Below are positions 9,417 to 18,833 of a stretch of 64,000 bases of DNA, in pieces. Origin of the DNA: Berkiella sp963803015. GTDB lineage: Bacteria; Pseudomonadota; Gammaproteobacteria; Berkiellales; Berkiellaceae. Within the stretch, counting starts at the first letter, position 1; each line of letters begins with the position of its first letter. The stretch is from positions 496,001-560,000 of the forward strand of contig CAWDKV010000004.1 in the NCBI GenBank assembly GCA_963803015.1, in the 5' to 3' direction. Made by a program: the position numbers and the translations under genes. Below the pieces are notes generated by a model, which saw only the letters and a list, made by a program, of their open reading frames with translations, was not told the DNA's origin and ran no database searches.

Positions 9417-10112
9417 ATGACTAAAACATTGTTAATTACCGGAGCTAACCGCGGTCTAGGATTAGAATTTGTTCGCCAGTATGCAACTGAAGATTGCCTT
9501 ATCTTCGCCTGCTGCCGCCAACCAGATGACGCGCAGGAATTGCGAGCACTGCAAAAAAGCAATCCAGATAAAATTCAAATCCACCAACTGGATGTGACAT
9601 CGATGACTGATATCAAGGCACTGCAACAAGCGATAACACAACCTATCGATATCTTACTGAACGTGGCAGGCACGCTAGAAATTGACCCGCCTTTTGGAAA
9701 ACTTGAAGTTGAAAAATTTACAAATACCTTCTTAGTAAATGCGATTTCTCCTCTAAAAATCACAGAGGCCTTCGCTAAGCAAGTGGCTAAAAGCCATCTG
9801 AAAATAGTCGCTTCTCTATCCAGCTCGATGGGGAGTATCACTGAAAACATTAGTGGGGGTTACTATAGTTATCGCTCTTCCAAAGCAGCTTTAAATATGA
9901 TTATGAAAAGCGCTGCTTTTGATCTTAAAGCGCAAGACATCAAAGTGCTTCTCCTCCACCCAGGCTGGGTGAGAACCCGTATGGGAGGCGCTGAAGCAGC
10001 ACTTGAGCCTGAAGTCAGTATTGCAGGGATGAGAAAAGTCATCGCAGCCTATAATCCCCCACCCGGAGAGATAAGCTTTTACCGTTATAATGGGGAAATT
10101 GTTCCTTGGTAA
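9417..10112 (+). CDS. Short-chain dehydrogenase/reductase, C-factor-like
   Basis: A cytosolic NAD(P)-dependent oxidoreductase of the classical SDR fold, 231 residues. Seen: cofactor motif TGANRGLGLEF (about 8-18), DVTS near 60 for adenine contact, NVAG near 82, catalytic Ser in SLSSSMGSI and the YRSSK pair near 150, followed by HPGWVRTRMGG. The last motif and overall shape resemble the C-factor/CsgA-like subgroup, so a narrow substrate cannot be assigned. It is a single gene, divergent from the MFS exporter and convergent with the next gene four bases away. Confidence 0.8.
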   Translation: MTKTLLITGANRGLGLEFVRQYATEDCLIFACCRQPDDAQELRALQKSNPDKIQIHQLDVTSMTDIKALQQAITQPIDILLNVAGTLEIDPPFGKLEVEKFTNTFLVNAISPLKITEAFAKQVAKSHLKIVASLSSSMGSITENISGGYYSYRSSKAALNMIMKSAAFDLKAQDIKVLLLHPGWVRTRMGGAEAALEPEVSIAGMRKVIAAYNPPPGEISFYRYNGEIVPW

Positions 10113-10116
10113 AGCC

Positions 10117-12102
10117 CTATCCCCCCATACGACGGGAAACGGGGATAGAAGTTGTTGCTTGAACTACTTTAGTATTGTTTACACTAAAGCTCTGTGCTTT
10201 TGTGGGATCGCTTCTATTCAGCTCTTTAATCGCTGCTTCTAGATACTGTTTTACTTTTGGATCAGCATCAGACGGCACTTGAAAATCAGAACCAAACTCT
10301 GTAGTTTCCACTGCTAACTTGCAAACATTTCTTATCGTTTCATCATCATGATTAGAAACATAATAGCTTATGCCTTTATCAACATTTTCTTTCAGTGAGA
10401 CAAGATTATCTTGAGTTGGGTTTTGCTGAGTAGGCGCCATCTTCAGTACAAGCGCATCTTGTACTTCATTTATACCAATAATTCCACAATAATTCGGCTT
10501 ATCTCTACATTCTGAGAGTATTTTTTCACTCACGCTATTCAGTTGAGATTTATGCCTGGCCGCTTCGGACGGTCTAAATACTGGCTGAGGTTGAAGAAGA
10601 GCATCAAAAGTAGGATCCGCAGGTAACGGATGCTCTACTGCGTGTGCCGCCATCAAACCAGCTAGTGGAGTAGGTAGAGGTGTCATTCTCGGTGGAGGAT
10701 TCGCTTCAAAAAGAAGATCCGCAACAGGAGGAGAAACAACCGGTCGCGGCTCTGGTTGCGGCTGCGGCTGTAACAGTTGTGGCTGTGCTAGAGGTTCACC
10801 GTGTGGCGGCACAGGAGGCCCCGTTGACAGTTCTAAGAACGTTCGAACTTCCAATAAAGGTCGAGGCACCATGCTTGTATTATAGCCTGCATTTAAATGA
10901 TTCACCCCAGCATTCATCACAACCGCAGCGTCCACACTGCCATAATGTCCTTCATTACCAATCATGGCATGCGGATCAGCTGTATTGGTCGCTGCTGTGA
11001 CATATCCAGAAGGGTTATCAGCGAGTACGTCTATCTTCCCTGCCCCACCCCACTCAAGACCAATTTTACCGCATAATTGTTTAATCGATTGAAGCTTTTG
11101 TTGTATTTCTGGTGTTAAGGGCTGATCACTAAAAGGTAATTCCAAGCGACCAATCTTTCTAAGTGCATTCTGGCGATCAGCGGGCGCCATTACTGCTAAG
11201 CGTCTTAAAACATTATCTATACCATTCAAACGAGCCAAGCAAAGCGCTGGGTTATCTTTGCCAGGTGCGCCATTTAACGTTAAGCCATCAGCAAAAAAAC
11301 CCATTCCGGCTTTTAAATAGCGAAAGTTGATTTTCTCATTGTGAGCGAGTTCAACCTCACCTTGACTCGCAGCAGCATCTAATGCTTGCATAAACTCACA
11401 TTCTATTGCCATAGCCACTTGATTGAGATCAAGTTTCCCTTTTTTACCTTGCCATATGACATCAGCAAAATTTTCCGAGGATGTAGCCGGTCTATCTTGA
11501 CCATACATTGTCTTGTACATCGCATTTTGCCAGGCAGTATATTGGCTATCTAGTGGTTGTTCCGGGTAAAAGAACATGCCACCTGTATTATGAAGATCTC
11601 CTTGCCATTGCAAACCAGATTGATCGATGATTAACATTTTTTGCGGAGGAATTTTCTCTACAATTGGATTGCCAGGTGGGTATCCTCCCGATTTTGAAAC
11701 TTGCGTTAAGCCAGAAACAACCGTAGATTTCACTAAACACCTCAGGGTTGCGACTTGTTCAGCAGTTAAATATTCACCGTATAATTCAACCTTCATCTCA
11801 CCATTGCCATTCACCGCTTCATTTCTAGCAAGTATTTGCAAATGGCGAGCAGTAAATTGTGCTGGGGAGTTAGGGAAAATCTCTGTGAGGCCAGTGTAGG
11901 GATTAACAAATGAGGTGCCTGGAAGTTGAGTCTGCGCCATTAATTGCTGGAAGGCGCTTAATATACTTGGTGGGCAGTAAACCCCTATTTTATCGGCATT
12001 ATTAAGATGCGCATTTTTTTGCCCAGGATCAAAAGCATTCACTTTTTTCACAGAAATACTGTGCTTACCTGCCGAAGTGCCGCTCAGTTCATCACCTATC
12101 AT
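10117..12102 (-). CDS. Large protein of unknown function with Pro/Gln-rich linker, possible effector
   Basis: Not recognised. The frame opens at a TTG (12159), but the ATG at 12102 has an AAGAG ribosome site nine bases ahead and is preferred, giving 661 residues. No signal peptide or membrane helix is seen. A soluble N-terminal part (about 1-425) contains YCPPSILSAFQQLM, a GGMFFYPEQP segment and KINFRYLKAGMGFFADGL. Then comes a Pro/Gln-rich linker (about 430-530, with repeated QPQP) and a smaller C-terminal part with EKILSECRDKPNYCGIIGI. The modular layout with low-complexity linker resembles the neighbouring effector-like proteins, so an effector is plausible but unproven. It lies about 120 bases downstream of truncated kdpD on the same strand. 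Confidence 0.6.
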   Translation of the reverse strand: MIGDELSGTSAGKHSISVKKVNAFDPGQKNAHLNNADKIGVYCPPSILSAFQQLMAQTQLPGTSFVNPYTGLTEIFPNSPAQFTARHLQILARNEAVNGNGEMKVELYGEYLTAEQVATLRCLVKSTVVSGLTQVSKSGGYPPGNPIVEKIPPQKMLIIDQSGLQWQGDLHNTGGMFFYPEQPLDSQYTAWQNAMYKTMYGQDRPATSSENFADVIWQGKKGKLDLNQVAMAIECEFMQALDAAASQGEVELAHNEKINFRYLKAGMGFFADGLTLNGAPGKDNPALCLARLNGIDNVLRRLAVMAPADRQNALRKIGRLELPFSDQPLTPEIQQKLQSIKQLCGKIGLEWGGAGKIDVLADNPSGYVTAATNTADPHAMIGNEGHYGSVDAAVVMNAGVNHLNAGYNTSMVPRPLLEVRTFLELSTGPPVPPHGEPLAQPQLLQPQPQPEPRPVVSPPVADLLFEANPPPRMTPLPTPLAGLMAAHAVEHPLPADPTFDALLQPQPVFRPSEAARHKSQLNSVSEKILSECRDKPNYCGIIGINEVQDALVLKMAPTQQNPTQDNLVSLKENVDKGISYYVSNHDDETIRNVCKLAVETTEFGSDFQVPSDADPKVKQYLEAAIKELNRSDPTKAQSFSVNNTKVVQATTSIPVSRRMGG

Positions 12103-12220
12103 TGCATATACTCTTATGTATTTAATTACTCTTGTTCTTTTAGAGTTTGAATAGGTCAAGAAGTTCCGATCATTAACTTCTTCTAGGAGAGCTTAGGAAT
12201 GTGAATGTTCTCTATATGGT

Positions 12221-14146
12221 TTATTTTACGCGCTCAAGCGCTGATACCGCCTGAAAAGCCAAGGCTTCTAACATCATCATTTCTTCACTTGATAATATTT
12301 TGTCTGGGTTTTTGGGGACAACTCCTAACACACCTAAAATAGTTTGACCATTAGTCAAGGGAATATAATAGCCCTTTGCACTTGGCATGGTATTCGTACC
12401 AATTCCTGCACTTTGATTATGCGTAAACACCCAATGAATAACACTATCTTCTTTAATATCTGGTTTAACTTCAGGTTGAGATGCAAGCTGTAATTGATTT
12501 TTCTCATCTGGTAACCACACCGTTGTAGAACAATCAAATATTTCATTAATATGTTGCACAATCACTTTCGCAATCTTATGTTTCCCTTTTGTTGCTATCA
12601 GTTTGTGGCTAAGCTTATAAAGCTCATTGGTGAATTTCTCTCTTTTTAAGGCATGTATTTTTTGCAACCTTAACATAGAGGTTTGAGAACTGACGACTAA
12701 TCCTGCAAATAAAAGTACACTCAAGGTAATAATGTCTTGGAAATGAAAGCTTCGTAGTGAAGATGTCGGCATGGTGAAAAAAAGGTGATAACAAACAACA
12801 CTTAAAATAGCAGAAACAGCGGCGACTCTGCGCTCACTTGTTGCCCCAATAATAACGATCCCCACCAAATATATCATGACTATATTTTCTTTCCCTAGAA
12901 TATCTTTAAAAGGGAGATTAATGAGTGTGCAAATAGCAATAATAAAAACGGCGCTTAAATAATTTTTCCACGATGTTGAAGTTGATGTTCTCTTTAAGGG
13001 CACTTTTTCGACATTATTATCACCAATGATATAGATATCAAATGATTTGCTACTCTCGATGATGTTGATTGTTGGGGATGCAAAAAAGAGTCGCTTCCAG
13101 CGGGGCCTAGAAGGCTTCCCTAAGATAAGCTTCGTAAACCCATTTTCTTTAGCGTAATTCATAATCGTTTCAGTTATGTTTACCTCATGAATACGCTGGA
13201 CATTCGCTCCTAACTGTTCAGCTAAACTTAGATTTTTTTGAATCAACGCTTTTGCATTCTCATCTAAAGTCTCATGACTCAAATTTTCAACGTATAAAGC
13301 AGTCCAAGGCGCTTTTAATTTCGATGCCAGCTGTTTAGCCGTACGAATGAGCTTGATGGAGATCAAACCAGGCCCAACACAAACTAGGATTTTGTCAGCA
13401 ACGGCTTGTTTTTGTTTCGACTGATATTTTTTATAAAGTGAATGCAGAGCATCTACGCGCTCAGCCGTTCGGCGCAAAGCAATTTCACGCAAAGAGATAA
13501 GATTTTCGATTTTAAAAAAGTTTTGACTGGCTCTTCTTTTAGCAAACTCTCCTAAATAAACTTTTCCTTCTTGTAATCTTTCTAGGATAACTTCGGATGG
13601 TGCATCCACCAACACAATTTCATCTGCTTCATCAAAAACAGAATCAGGTAAAGTTTCCTTCACGCGTATCCCAGTCAAATCAGCAACGACATCATTTAAA
13701 CTCTCGATATGTTGTACATTTAAAGTAGTGTAAACATCTATACCCTGTTCAAGAATTTCGCGAATATCTTGCCATCTTTTGGGGTGTCTTGTGCTCGGCG
13801 GATTGGTGTGAGCCAATTCATCAACCAGCAAAATATCAGGTCTTCTTGCAATGGCAGCATCGAGATCAAACTCCTTTAAGGTGATCCCATGATATTCAAT
13901 TTGTTGCAAAGGCAATATTGGCAAGGTATCTATTAATTTTACTATCTCTGTTCTGCCATGTGTTTCAACCACGCCTATTACAACATCTACATGTTCTCTG
14001 TATTTTTCTAGAGCCGCCGAGAGCATGGCATATGTTTTACCCACTCCTGCGCAAGCACCAAAAAATATTTTTAATTTTCCCCTTCTTTTTTCACTCTTTT
14101 CAATCTGCTGTAAAAATTGCAGGGGATCGAGCCGGTTTTCTGTCAT
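12221..14146 (-). CDS. kdpD: KdpD N-terminal half: sensor, Usp, membrane and GAF domains without kinase core
   Basis: In full-length form KdpD (about 890 residues) is the histidine kinase that controls kdpFABC in response to potassium. This copy has 641. Present in order: KdpD domain with the GACAGVGKTYA nucleotide loop (30-40) and ELAHTNPPSTRHPKRW, a universal-stress-like domain (about 250-370), four membrane helices (about 395-490) and a GAF-like domain (about 515-640). It stops at ALERVK, exactly where the dimerisation/phospho-acceptor helix should begin. The following bases in all three frames show no HisKA or ATPase remnant, and no kdpE is present. The start codon overlaps the kdpC stop by one base (TAATG). 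It may act as a non-kinase regulator or be a relic. Confidence 0.9.
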   Translation of the reverse strand: MTENRLDPLQFLQQIEKSEKRRGKLKIFFGACAGVGKTYAMLSAALEKYREHVDVVIGVVETHGRTEIVKLIDTLPILPLQQIEYHGITLKEFDLDAAIARRPDILLVDELAHTNPPSTRHPKRWQDIREILEQGIDVYTTLNVQHIESLNDVVADLTGIRVKETLPDSVFDEADEIVLVDAPSEVILERLQEGKVYLGEFAKRRASQNFFKIENLISLREIALRRTAERVDALHSLYKKYQSKQKQAVADKILVCVGPGLISIKLIRTAKQLASKLKAPWTALYVENLSHETLDENAKALIQKNLSLAEQLGANVQRIHEVNITETIMNYAKENGFTKLILGKPSRPRWKRLFFASPTINIIESSKSFDIYIIGDNNVEKVPLKRTSTSTSWKNYLSAVFIIAICTLINLPFKDILGKENIVMIYLVGIVIIGATSERRVAAVSAILSVVCYHLFFTMPTSSLRSFHFQDIITLSVLLFAGLVVSSQTSMLRLQKIHALKREKFTNELYKLSHKLIATKGKHKIAKVIVQHINEIFDCSTTVWLPDEKNQLQLASQPEVKPDIKEDSVIHWVFTHNQSAGIGTNTMPSAKGYYIPLTNGQTILGVLGVVPKNPDKILSSEEMMMLEALAFQAVSALERVK

Positions 14147-14730
14147 TATGCTTTTGATCTTTCTTCCAGTTTTAAGTTGAGCTTTACAACGTTAATTCGT
14201 GGCTCTCCCAATATGCATAATTGTCTATCCTCTATGTTCTCTTCTATTAAATTTTGGATGACACTCTCTTCAAGATGTCGCGCTTTGGCAATCCTTGGCA
14301 TTTGAAAGAAAGCTGCAGCAACACTGATATGAGGGTCAAGCCCACTTCCTGAGGCCGTGGCTAGATCAACTGGCATTTTATTCGTATTATCATTAACTGC
14401 ACTCAATAGCTCAACACGCTTGGTAATATCCGCCAAAAGATTAACATTTGTCGCTGCCAAATTAGAACCTTGTGAAGCACTGGCGTTGTAAGGTGGGAGA
14501 GTGGCAGAAGGTCTGCTCCAAAAATATTTCACATCTAAAAAAGGTTGACCAATCAATTCAGACCCTTTTATTTCTTTATTAATCACAATTAAACTGCCAT
14601 TTGCTTTATAGGGGAAAAAGCTTTGCAACATCAAAGTGACAACCGAGGGATAAACAACGCCAAATAATCCCATAAAAAATAACAAGATGACAAGTGTAGG
14701 CAAAAATTGATTTACCGGACTCTCTTCCAT
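14146..14730 (-). CDS. kdpC: KdpC, potassium-transporting ATPase subunit C
   Basis: The single-span subunit that stabilises the KdpFABC complex and helps ATP binding by KdpB. It has 194 residues, the normal size. One membrane helix sits near the N terminus (PTLVILLFFMGLFGVVYPSV), followed by the family motifs GSELIGQPFLDVKYFWSRPSA, PYNASASQGSNLA, ATASGSGLDPHIS and the arginine/histidine motif RIAKARHLEE. One-base overlaps with kdpB upstream and kdpD downstream indicate translational coupling. Confidence 0.95.
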   Translation of the reverse strand: MEESPVNQFLPTLVILLFFMGLFGVVYPSVVTLMLQSFFPYKANGSLIVINKEIKGSELIGQPFLDVKYFWSRPSATLPPYNASASQGSNLAATNVNLLADITKRVELLSAVNDNTNKMPVDLATASGSGLDPHISVAAAFFQMPRIAKARHLEESVIQNLIEENIEDRQLCILGEPRINVVKLNLKLEERSKA

Positions 14731-16808
14731 TATATTGCTCCAATAAAATTCAATATAACATCAATTATCTTGATGCCAATAAACGGAGTAATCAACCCCC
14801 CTAAACCATAGATAAATACGTTATGCCGTAGCATAGCGCTAGCACTCATCGGTCGATAATAAATTCCTTTTAGCGCAAGCGGTACGAGGAATATAATAAT
14901 CAGGGCATTGAAAATAACAGCTGACATAATAGCACTGTGTGGACTAGCAAGATGCATAAGGTTTAATTTATCTATCTCTGGAAAGGTGCTGACAAACGCT
15001 GCTGGGACGATCGCAAAATATTTTGCCAGATCATTAGCAATGCTAAAAGTGGTAAGCGATCCGCGTGTCATGAGCAATTGTTTTCCTATTTTAACAATCT
15101 CTATGAGCTTTGTTGGATCAGAATCTAAATCGACCATATTGGCGGCTTCCTTAGCGGCTTGTGTACCACTATTCATCGCAACCGCTACATCCGTTTGCGC
15201 AAGTGCCGGCGCATCATTAGTGCCATCGCCCACCATGGCAATAAGGTGCCCTTCAGATTGATATTGACAAATTATCTTTAGCTTTTTTTCAGGTGTCACC
15301 TCTGCAAAATAATCATCTACGCCCGTTTCATTACCAATGGCAGCGGCAGTCAGAGGGTTGTCTCCCGTTATCATGATACTCTTTATGCCCATTTGTCTCA
15401 GTTCCGCGAGACGCTCTTTTATACCGGGTTTAATAATATCTTTTAATTCGATGACACCAAGAATTTTTGAGTTATCCGAGACCACAAGTGGTGTAGCACC
15501 TTGTCTTGCTATGCGTTCTATTATCTCGATTATTTCTTCATGCACGCTACCATTTTGATTTTTCACATAAGAAATAATTTTATCTGCAGCTCCTTTTAAA
15601 ACCTTTTTATCTTGCAATTGAACGCCACTAAATCTTGTTTCTGCACTAAATGGAATAAAAGTCGCCTGTAGTGAATTGATATCAATAGGCTCTATCTGGT
15701 ATTTATCTCTGGCTAATTGCACAATGCTTTTGCCTTCAGGCGTCTCATCTGCAATAGAAGAAAGAGCAGCTGCCCGCGCTATTTCTTGCTCAGAAACACC
15801 TTTAACAGGAAAAAACGCTACTGCTTGGCGATTCCCAAAAGTAATCGTGCCGGTTTTATCTAATAAGAGAATACTCACATCCCCTGCTGCCTCGACTGCG
15901 CGACCAGAATTAGCAATCACATTAGCGCGGATTAATCTATCCATACCGGCAATACCAATAGCAGAAAGTAAACCACCAATAGTCGTTGGGATAAGACAAA
16001 CCAATAGTGCCAATAAAACCGTAATGCTGATGGCAGTGCCTCTTCCTTGATTGACAATGCTAAAAATTGAAAAAGGCAAAAGCGAGATGACGACAATGAG
16101 AAAAACGATAGTTAGCCCCGCCAGAAAAATGCTCAACACTATTTCATTAGGGGTTCTTTGCCTTTTCGCACCTTCTACCAGAGATATCATACGATCTAAA
16201 AACGTCTCGCCTGGGTTCGACGTGATCCGTATCATTATCCAATCTGAAAGAACAATTGTTCCACCCGTCACAGCATCTCTATCTCCACCTCGCTCGCGAA
16301 TAACGGGCGCGCTTTCTCCGGTAATCGCACTTTCATCTATAGAAGCTATTCCTTCGATCACTTGCCCGTCTCCGGGGATAGTATCACCCGCCTCCACGAG
16401 AACAATGTCGTTTTTGACAAGATGAGTAGAAGGAATCATTCTATAAGCTTTGCTCTCTGGCTTGATTATTTTTTTCGCTTGAATCTCATGTCGGGTCATT
16501 CTTAAGAAATCCGCTTGAGCTCTTCCTCGCCCCTCAGCTAAACTCTCAGAAAAATTTGAAAATAACAAAGTAATCCATAACCAAATGGCAATTTGCAGGA
16601 TAAAATGGCTATTCTCTGTTAGATTGCCTCTTAGAGTATTAAAATACAAAAAAGTAGTAAAAATGGCACAGACAAAGGTAACAAACATCACCGGATTGCG
16701 TAATTGATGTAAAGGAGAAAGTTTTATAAAAGACATACCCAAGGCCTGGATAAGCATTTTGCCGTCCATGAAAGAAGGTTGTCGAAATTTTTTCCCTCTT
16801 AAACTCAT
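14730..16808 (-). CDS. kdpB: KdpB, P-type ATPase subunit of the Kdp potassium pump
   Basis: The energy-coupling subunit, hydrolysing ATP through a phospho-aspartate. At 692 residues it is full length. Seen: phosphorylation motif LLLDKTGTITFGNR, actuator motif ITGESAPV (its serine is the regulatory phosphorylation site known in E. coli KdpB), nucleotide domain with KGA, hinge motif MVGDGTNDAPAL, and seven hydrophobic segments. It overlaps kdpA by four bases and kdpC by one. Confidence 0.97.
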   Translation of the reverse strand: MSLRGKKFRQPSFMDGKMLIQALGMSFIKLSPLHQLRNPVMFVTFVCAIFTTFLYFNTLRGNLTENSHFILQIAIWLWITLLFSNFSESLAEGRGRAQADFLRMTRHEIQAKKIIKPESKAYRMIPSTHLVKNDIVLVEAGDTIPGDGQVIEGIASIDESAITGESAPVIRERGGDRDAVTGGTIVLSDWIMIRITSNPGETFLDRMISLVEGAKRQRTPNEIVLSIFLAGLTIVFLIVVISLLPFSIFSIVNQGRGTAISITVLLALLVCLIPTTIGGLLSAIGIAGMDRLIRANVIANSGRAVEAAGDVSILLLDKTGTITFGNRQAVAFFPVKGVSEQEIARAAALSSIADETPEGKSIVQLARDKYQIEPIDINSLQATFIPFSAETRFSGVQLQDKKVLKGAADKIISYVKNQNGSVHEEIIEIIERIARQGATPLVVSDNSKILGVIELKDIIKPGIKERLAELRQMGIKSIMITGDNPLTAAAIGNETGVDDYFAEVTPEKKLKIICQYQSEGHLIAMVGDGTNDAPALAQTDVAVAMNSGTQAAKEAANMVDLDSDPTKLIEIVKIGKQLLMTRGSLTTFSIANDLAKYFAIVPAAFVSTFPEIDKLNLMHLASPHSAIMSAVIFNALIIIFLVPLALKGIYYRPMSASAMLRHNVFIYGLGGLITPFIGIKIIDVILNFIGAI

Positions 16809-18562
16809 GAAATAAAACTCATTTTCAAGTATTCGATAACAGGCCCTAGCACTAACGCTGGTGCATAACTCAGCAATCCAATCATAACAATGATGCTCAT
16901 CAAAATAATAACAAATAACGGTGTATGGGTTGGCAAAGTGCCAGATGAATTTGGAATATGATTTTTCCTTGCTAAATTACCAGCAAGTGCTAAAACAGGA
17001 ATAATAATCCAATATCGCCCTATTAATAGGATGAATCCTAATAGCGTATTGTAGAAAGGCGTATTTGTATTGAGACCTGCAAATGCGCTGCCGTTATTAT
17101 TTCCAGCAGATGTCAAAGCGTAGAGTATTTCTGTAAATCCATGAGGACCTTCATTCAAGATGCCGGCTTTTCCTTGCGGAAGAATACAAGCTATAGCCGC
17201 TCCTAATAAAACCATTATGATGGGAATAAGAATACAAAGAGACGCCATTTTAATATCGAAGGCCTCGATCTTTTTACCTAAATATTCTGGTGTTCGCCCG
17301 ACCATGAGTCCTGCGATAAAAACTGTGACGATGACAAAGATTAACATGCCATAAAGACCCGAGCCTACCCCGCCATAAATAACCTCGCCCATTTGCATGA
17401 GAATCAATGGGACCAAACCACCTAGTGGCGTGAAGGAATCATGCATCGCATTCACTGAGCCGTTTGAAGTGGCAGTCGTGGCTCCTGCCCATAAAACAGA
17501 GTTCGTGATCCCAAAACGAACTTCTTTACCTTCCATATTCCCACCGGATTGGAGATGACTAGGCTTTTGATCAACCGTATTTAATAAAGGATTACCCATT
17601 TGCTCTTGATAGAGTCCAAACAAAACAAGAGGAATGAAAATGAGCGTCATCGTTATCAAAAGCGCCCAACCTTGTCGCTTATCATTCACCAATGCACCGA
17701 AGGAATAACACAGCGCGGCTGGGATCAATAAAATGGCTATCATTTCAAAAAAGTTGGAAAGAGGTGTCGGATTCTCAAAAGGGTGAGCAGAATTGGTATT
17801 AAAAAAGCCACCCCCATTGGTTCCCAATTGTTTGATTGCAATTTGCGAGGCAGCAGGCCCTCCGGGGATCTGATGAGCAGGATGTGCCTGCTCTTGCACT
17901 AAATCTGAACTTTCAATGGTTGAATATGTAGCATAATCATTAAAATTCTGGATAACACCTTGTGCTCCTAAAATAAGCGATAGCACTAAAGAAAAAGGCA
18001 AGAGAATATAGAGTGCCCCTCTCACAAGATCCACCCAAAAATTACCAATAAATTTACTATTTTGACGCTTTATTCCTCGAATCAATGCAACCAGCACGGC
18101 CATGCCCATACTGGCGGACATAAAATTTTGTACGGTGAGTCCCATCATTTGGCTAAAATAACTAAGTGTTGATTCACCAGCATAAGATTGCCAATTGGTA
18201 TTAGTGATAAAGCTTGATGCAATATTAAACGCTAAATCGTCACTCAAATTTGGAAAATGTTGTGGATTAAGAGGTAAGTAAGATTGGAATTTTAAAATAC
18301 AAAATAAAATCAGCCAGCCCCAGAAGCTGCAAGACAAAAGCGCAAGCGCATAGCGCTGCCAGGTCATTTCCCTTTCAATTGAGATCCCTGCTGTCTTGTA
18401 ACAAAAGCGCTCTAGAGGTCCTAGTATACGGCTCAGCAAATGGCTACGCCCACTATAGACACGCTCCATGTAGCTTCCAAGTGGCTTCACCAACAAAAAT
18501 AAAACCATGAAATACAAAAAAATCTGCAGTAAAGCATTAGGAGTTAAGAATGAGGCTATCAT
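16805..18562 (-). CDS. kdpA: KdpA, potassium-binding channel-like subunit
   Basis: The potassium-selective subunit of the high-affinity Kdp pump, 585 residues with about ten membrane helices. The four selectivity-filter loops are all present: TNTNWQSYAGESTLS, LGTNGGGFFNTNSAHPFENP, WAGATTATSNGSVN and TSAGNNNGSAFAGL. The ATG overlaps the kdpF stop by four bases (ATGA), which supports this start. With kdpF, B and C it makes a complete pump. Confidence 0.97.
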   Translation of the reverse strand: MIASFLTPNALLQIFLYFMVLFLLVKPLGSYMERVYSGRSHLLSRILGPLERFCYKTAGISIEREMTWQRYALALLSCSFWGWLILFCILKFQSYLPLNPQHFPNLSDDLAFNIASSFITNTNWQSYAGESTLSYFSQMMGLTVQNFMSASMGMAVLVALIRGIKRQNSKFIGNFWVDLVRGALYILLPFSLVLSLILGAQGVIQNFNDYATYSTIESSDLVQEQAHPAHQIPGGPAASQIAIKQLGTNGGGFFNTNSAHPFENPTPLSNFFEMIAILLIPAALCYSFGALVNDKRQGWALLITMTLIFIPLVLFGLYQEQMGNPLLNTVDQKPSHLQSGGNMEGKEVRFGITNSVLWAGATTATSNGSVNAMHDSFTPLGGLVPLILMQMGEVIYGGVGSGLYGMLIFVIVTVFIAGLMVGRTPEYLGKKIEAFDIKMASLCILIPIIMVLLGAAIACILPQGKAGILNEGPHGFTEILYALTSAGNNNGSAFAGLNTNTPFYNTLLGFILLIGRYWIIIPVLALAGNLARKNHIPNSSGTLPTHTPLFVIILMSIIVMIGLLSYAPALVLGPVIEYLKMSFIS

Positions 18563-18651
18563 GGAAAAAGCTCTGGTTTAAGAAGGGCAACAAAAAGATA
18601 AATCCCCAAAGCAAACCCAACTCCTCCAAAGATAAGATAGGTTATATTCAT
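18559..18651 (-). CDS. kdpF: KdpF, small stabilising subunit of the Kdp pump
   Basis: A 30-residue single-helix peptide on the minus strand. It begins MNITYLIFGGVGFALGIYLF and ends in VALLKPELFP. The YL-x-ALL-KPE-F pattern and size are typical of KdpF, which sits at the KdpA/KdpB interface. Its stop overlaps the kdpA start (ATGA), and AAGGTAACGTG precedes the ATG. Confidence 0.9.
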   Translation of the reverse strand: MNITYLIFGGVGFALGIYLFVALLKPELFP

Positions 18652-18695
18652 CACGTTACCTTAAGGCACCACACAATAAAATTAGCCCTCGCGTT

Positions 18696-18723
18696 AGTAT
18701 AAAAAAAACAAGCGCATAAACAA
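18696..18723 (-). promoter_or_regulatory. Candidate kdp operon promoter
   Basis: On the minus strand TTGTTT (18718-18723) and TATACT (18696-18701) are 16 bases apart, about 45 bases ahead of kdpF, in an AT-rich region. There is no KdpE in the window and I see no clear KdpE operator. Confidence 0.4.
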
Positions 18724-18833
18724 TGTATGTCATATAACTACTTTTTTGTTATAGATAAACTTATCTTAAAATATAGCACTTAGTGACAAGGAAGGTGGCG
18801 CTAGGAAGAAACTGACCGTTTTTCACTTGGTTG

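Noticed and set aside
12160..12221. Possible kinase-domain remnant after kdpD
   Set aside because: The three minus-strand frames here contain early stops and no phospho-acceptor motif; the gap is too short.
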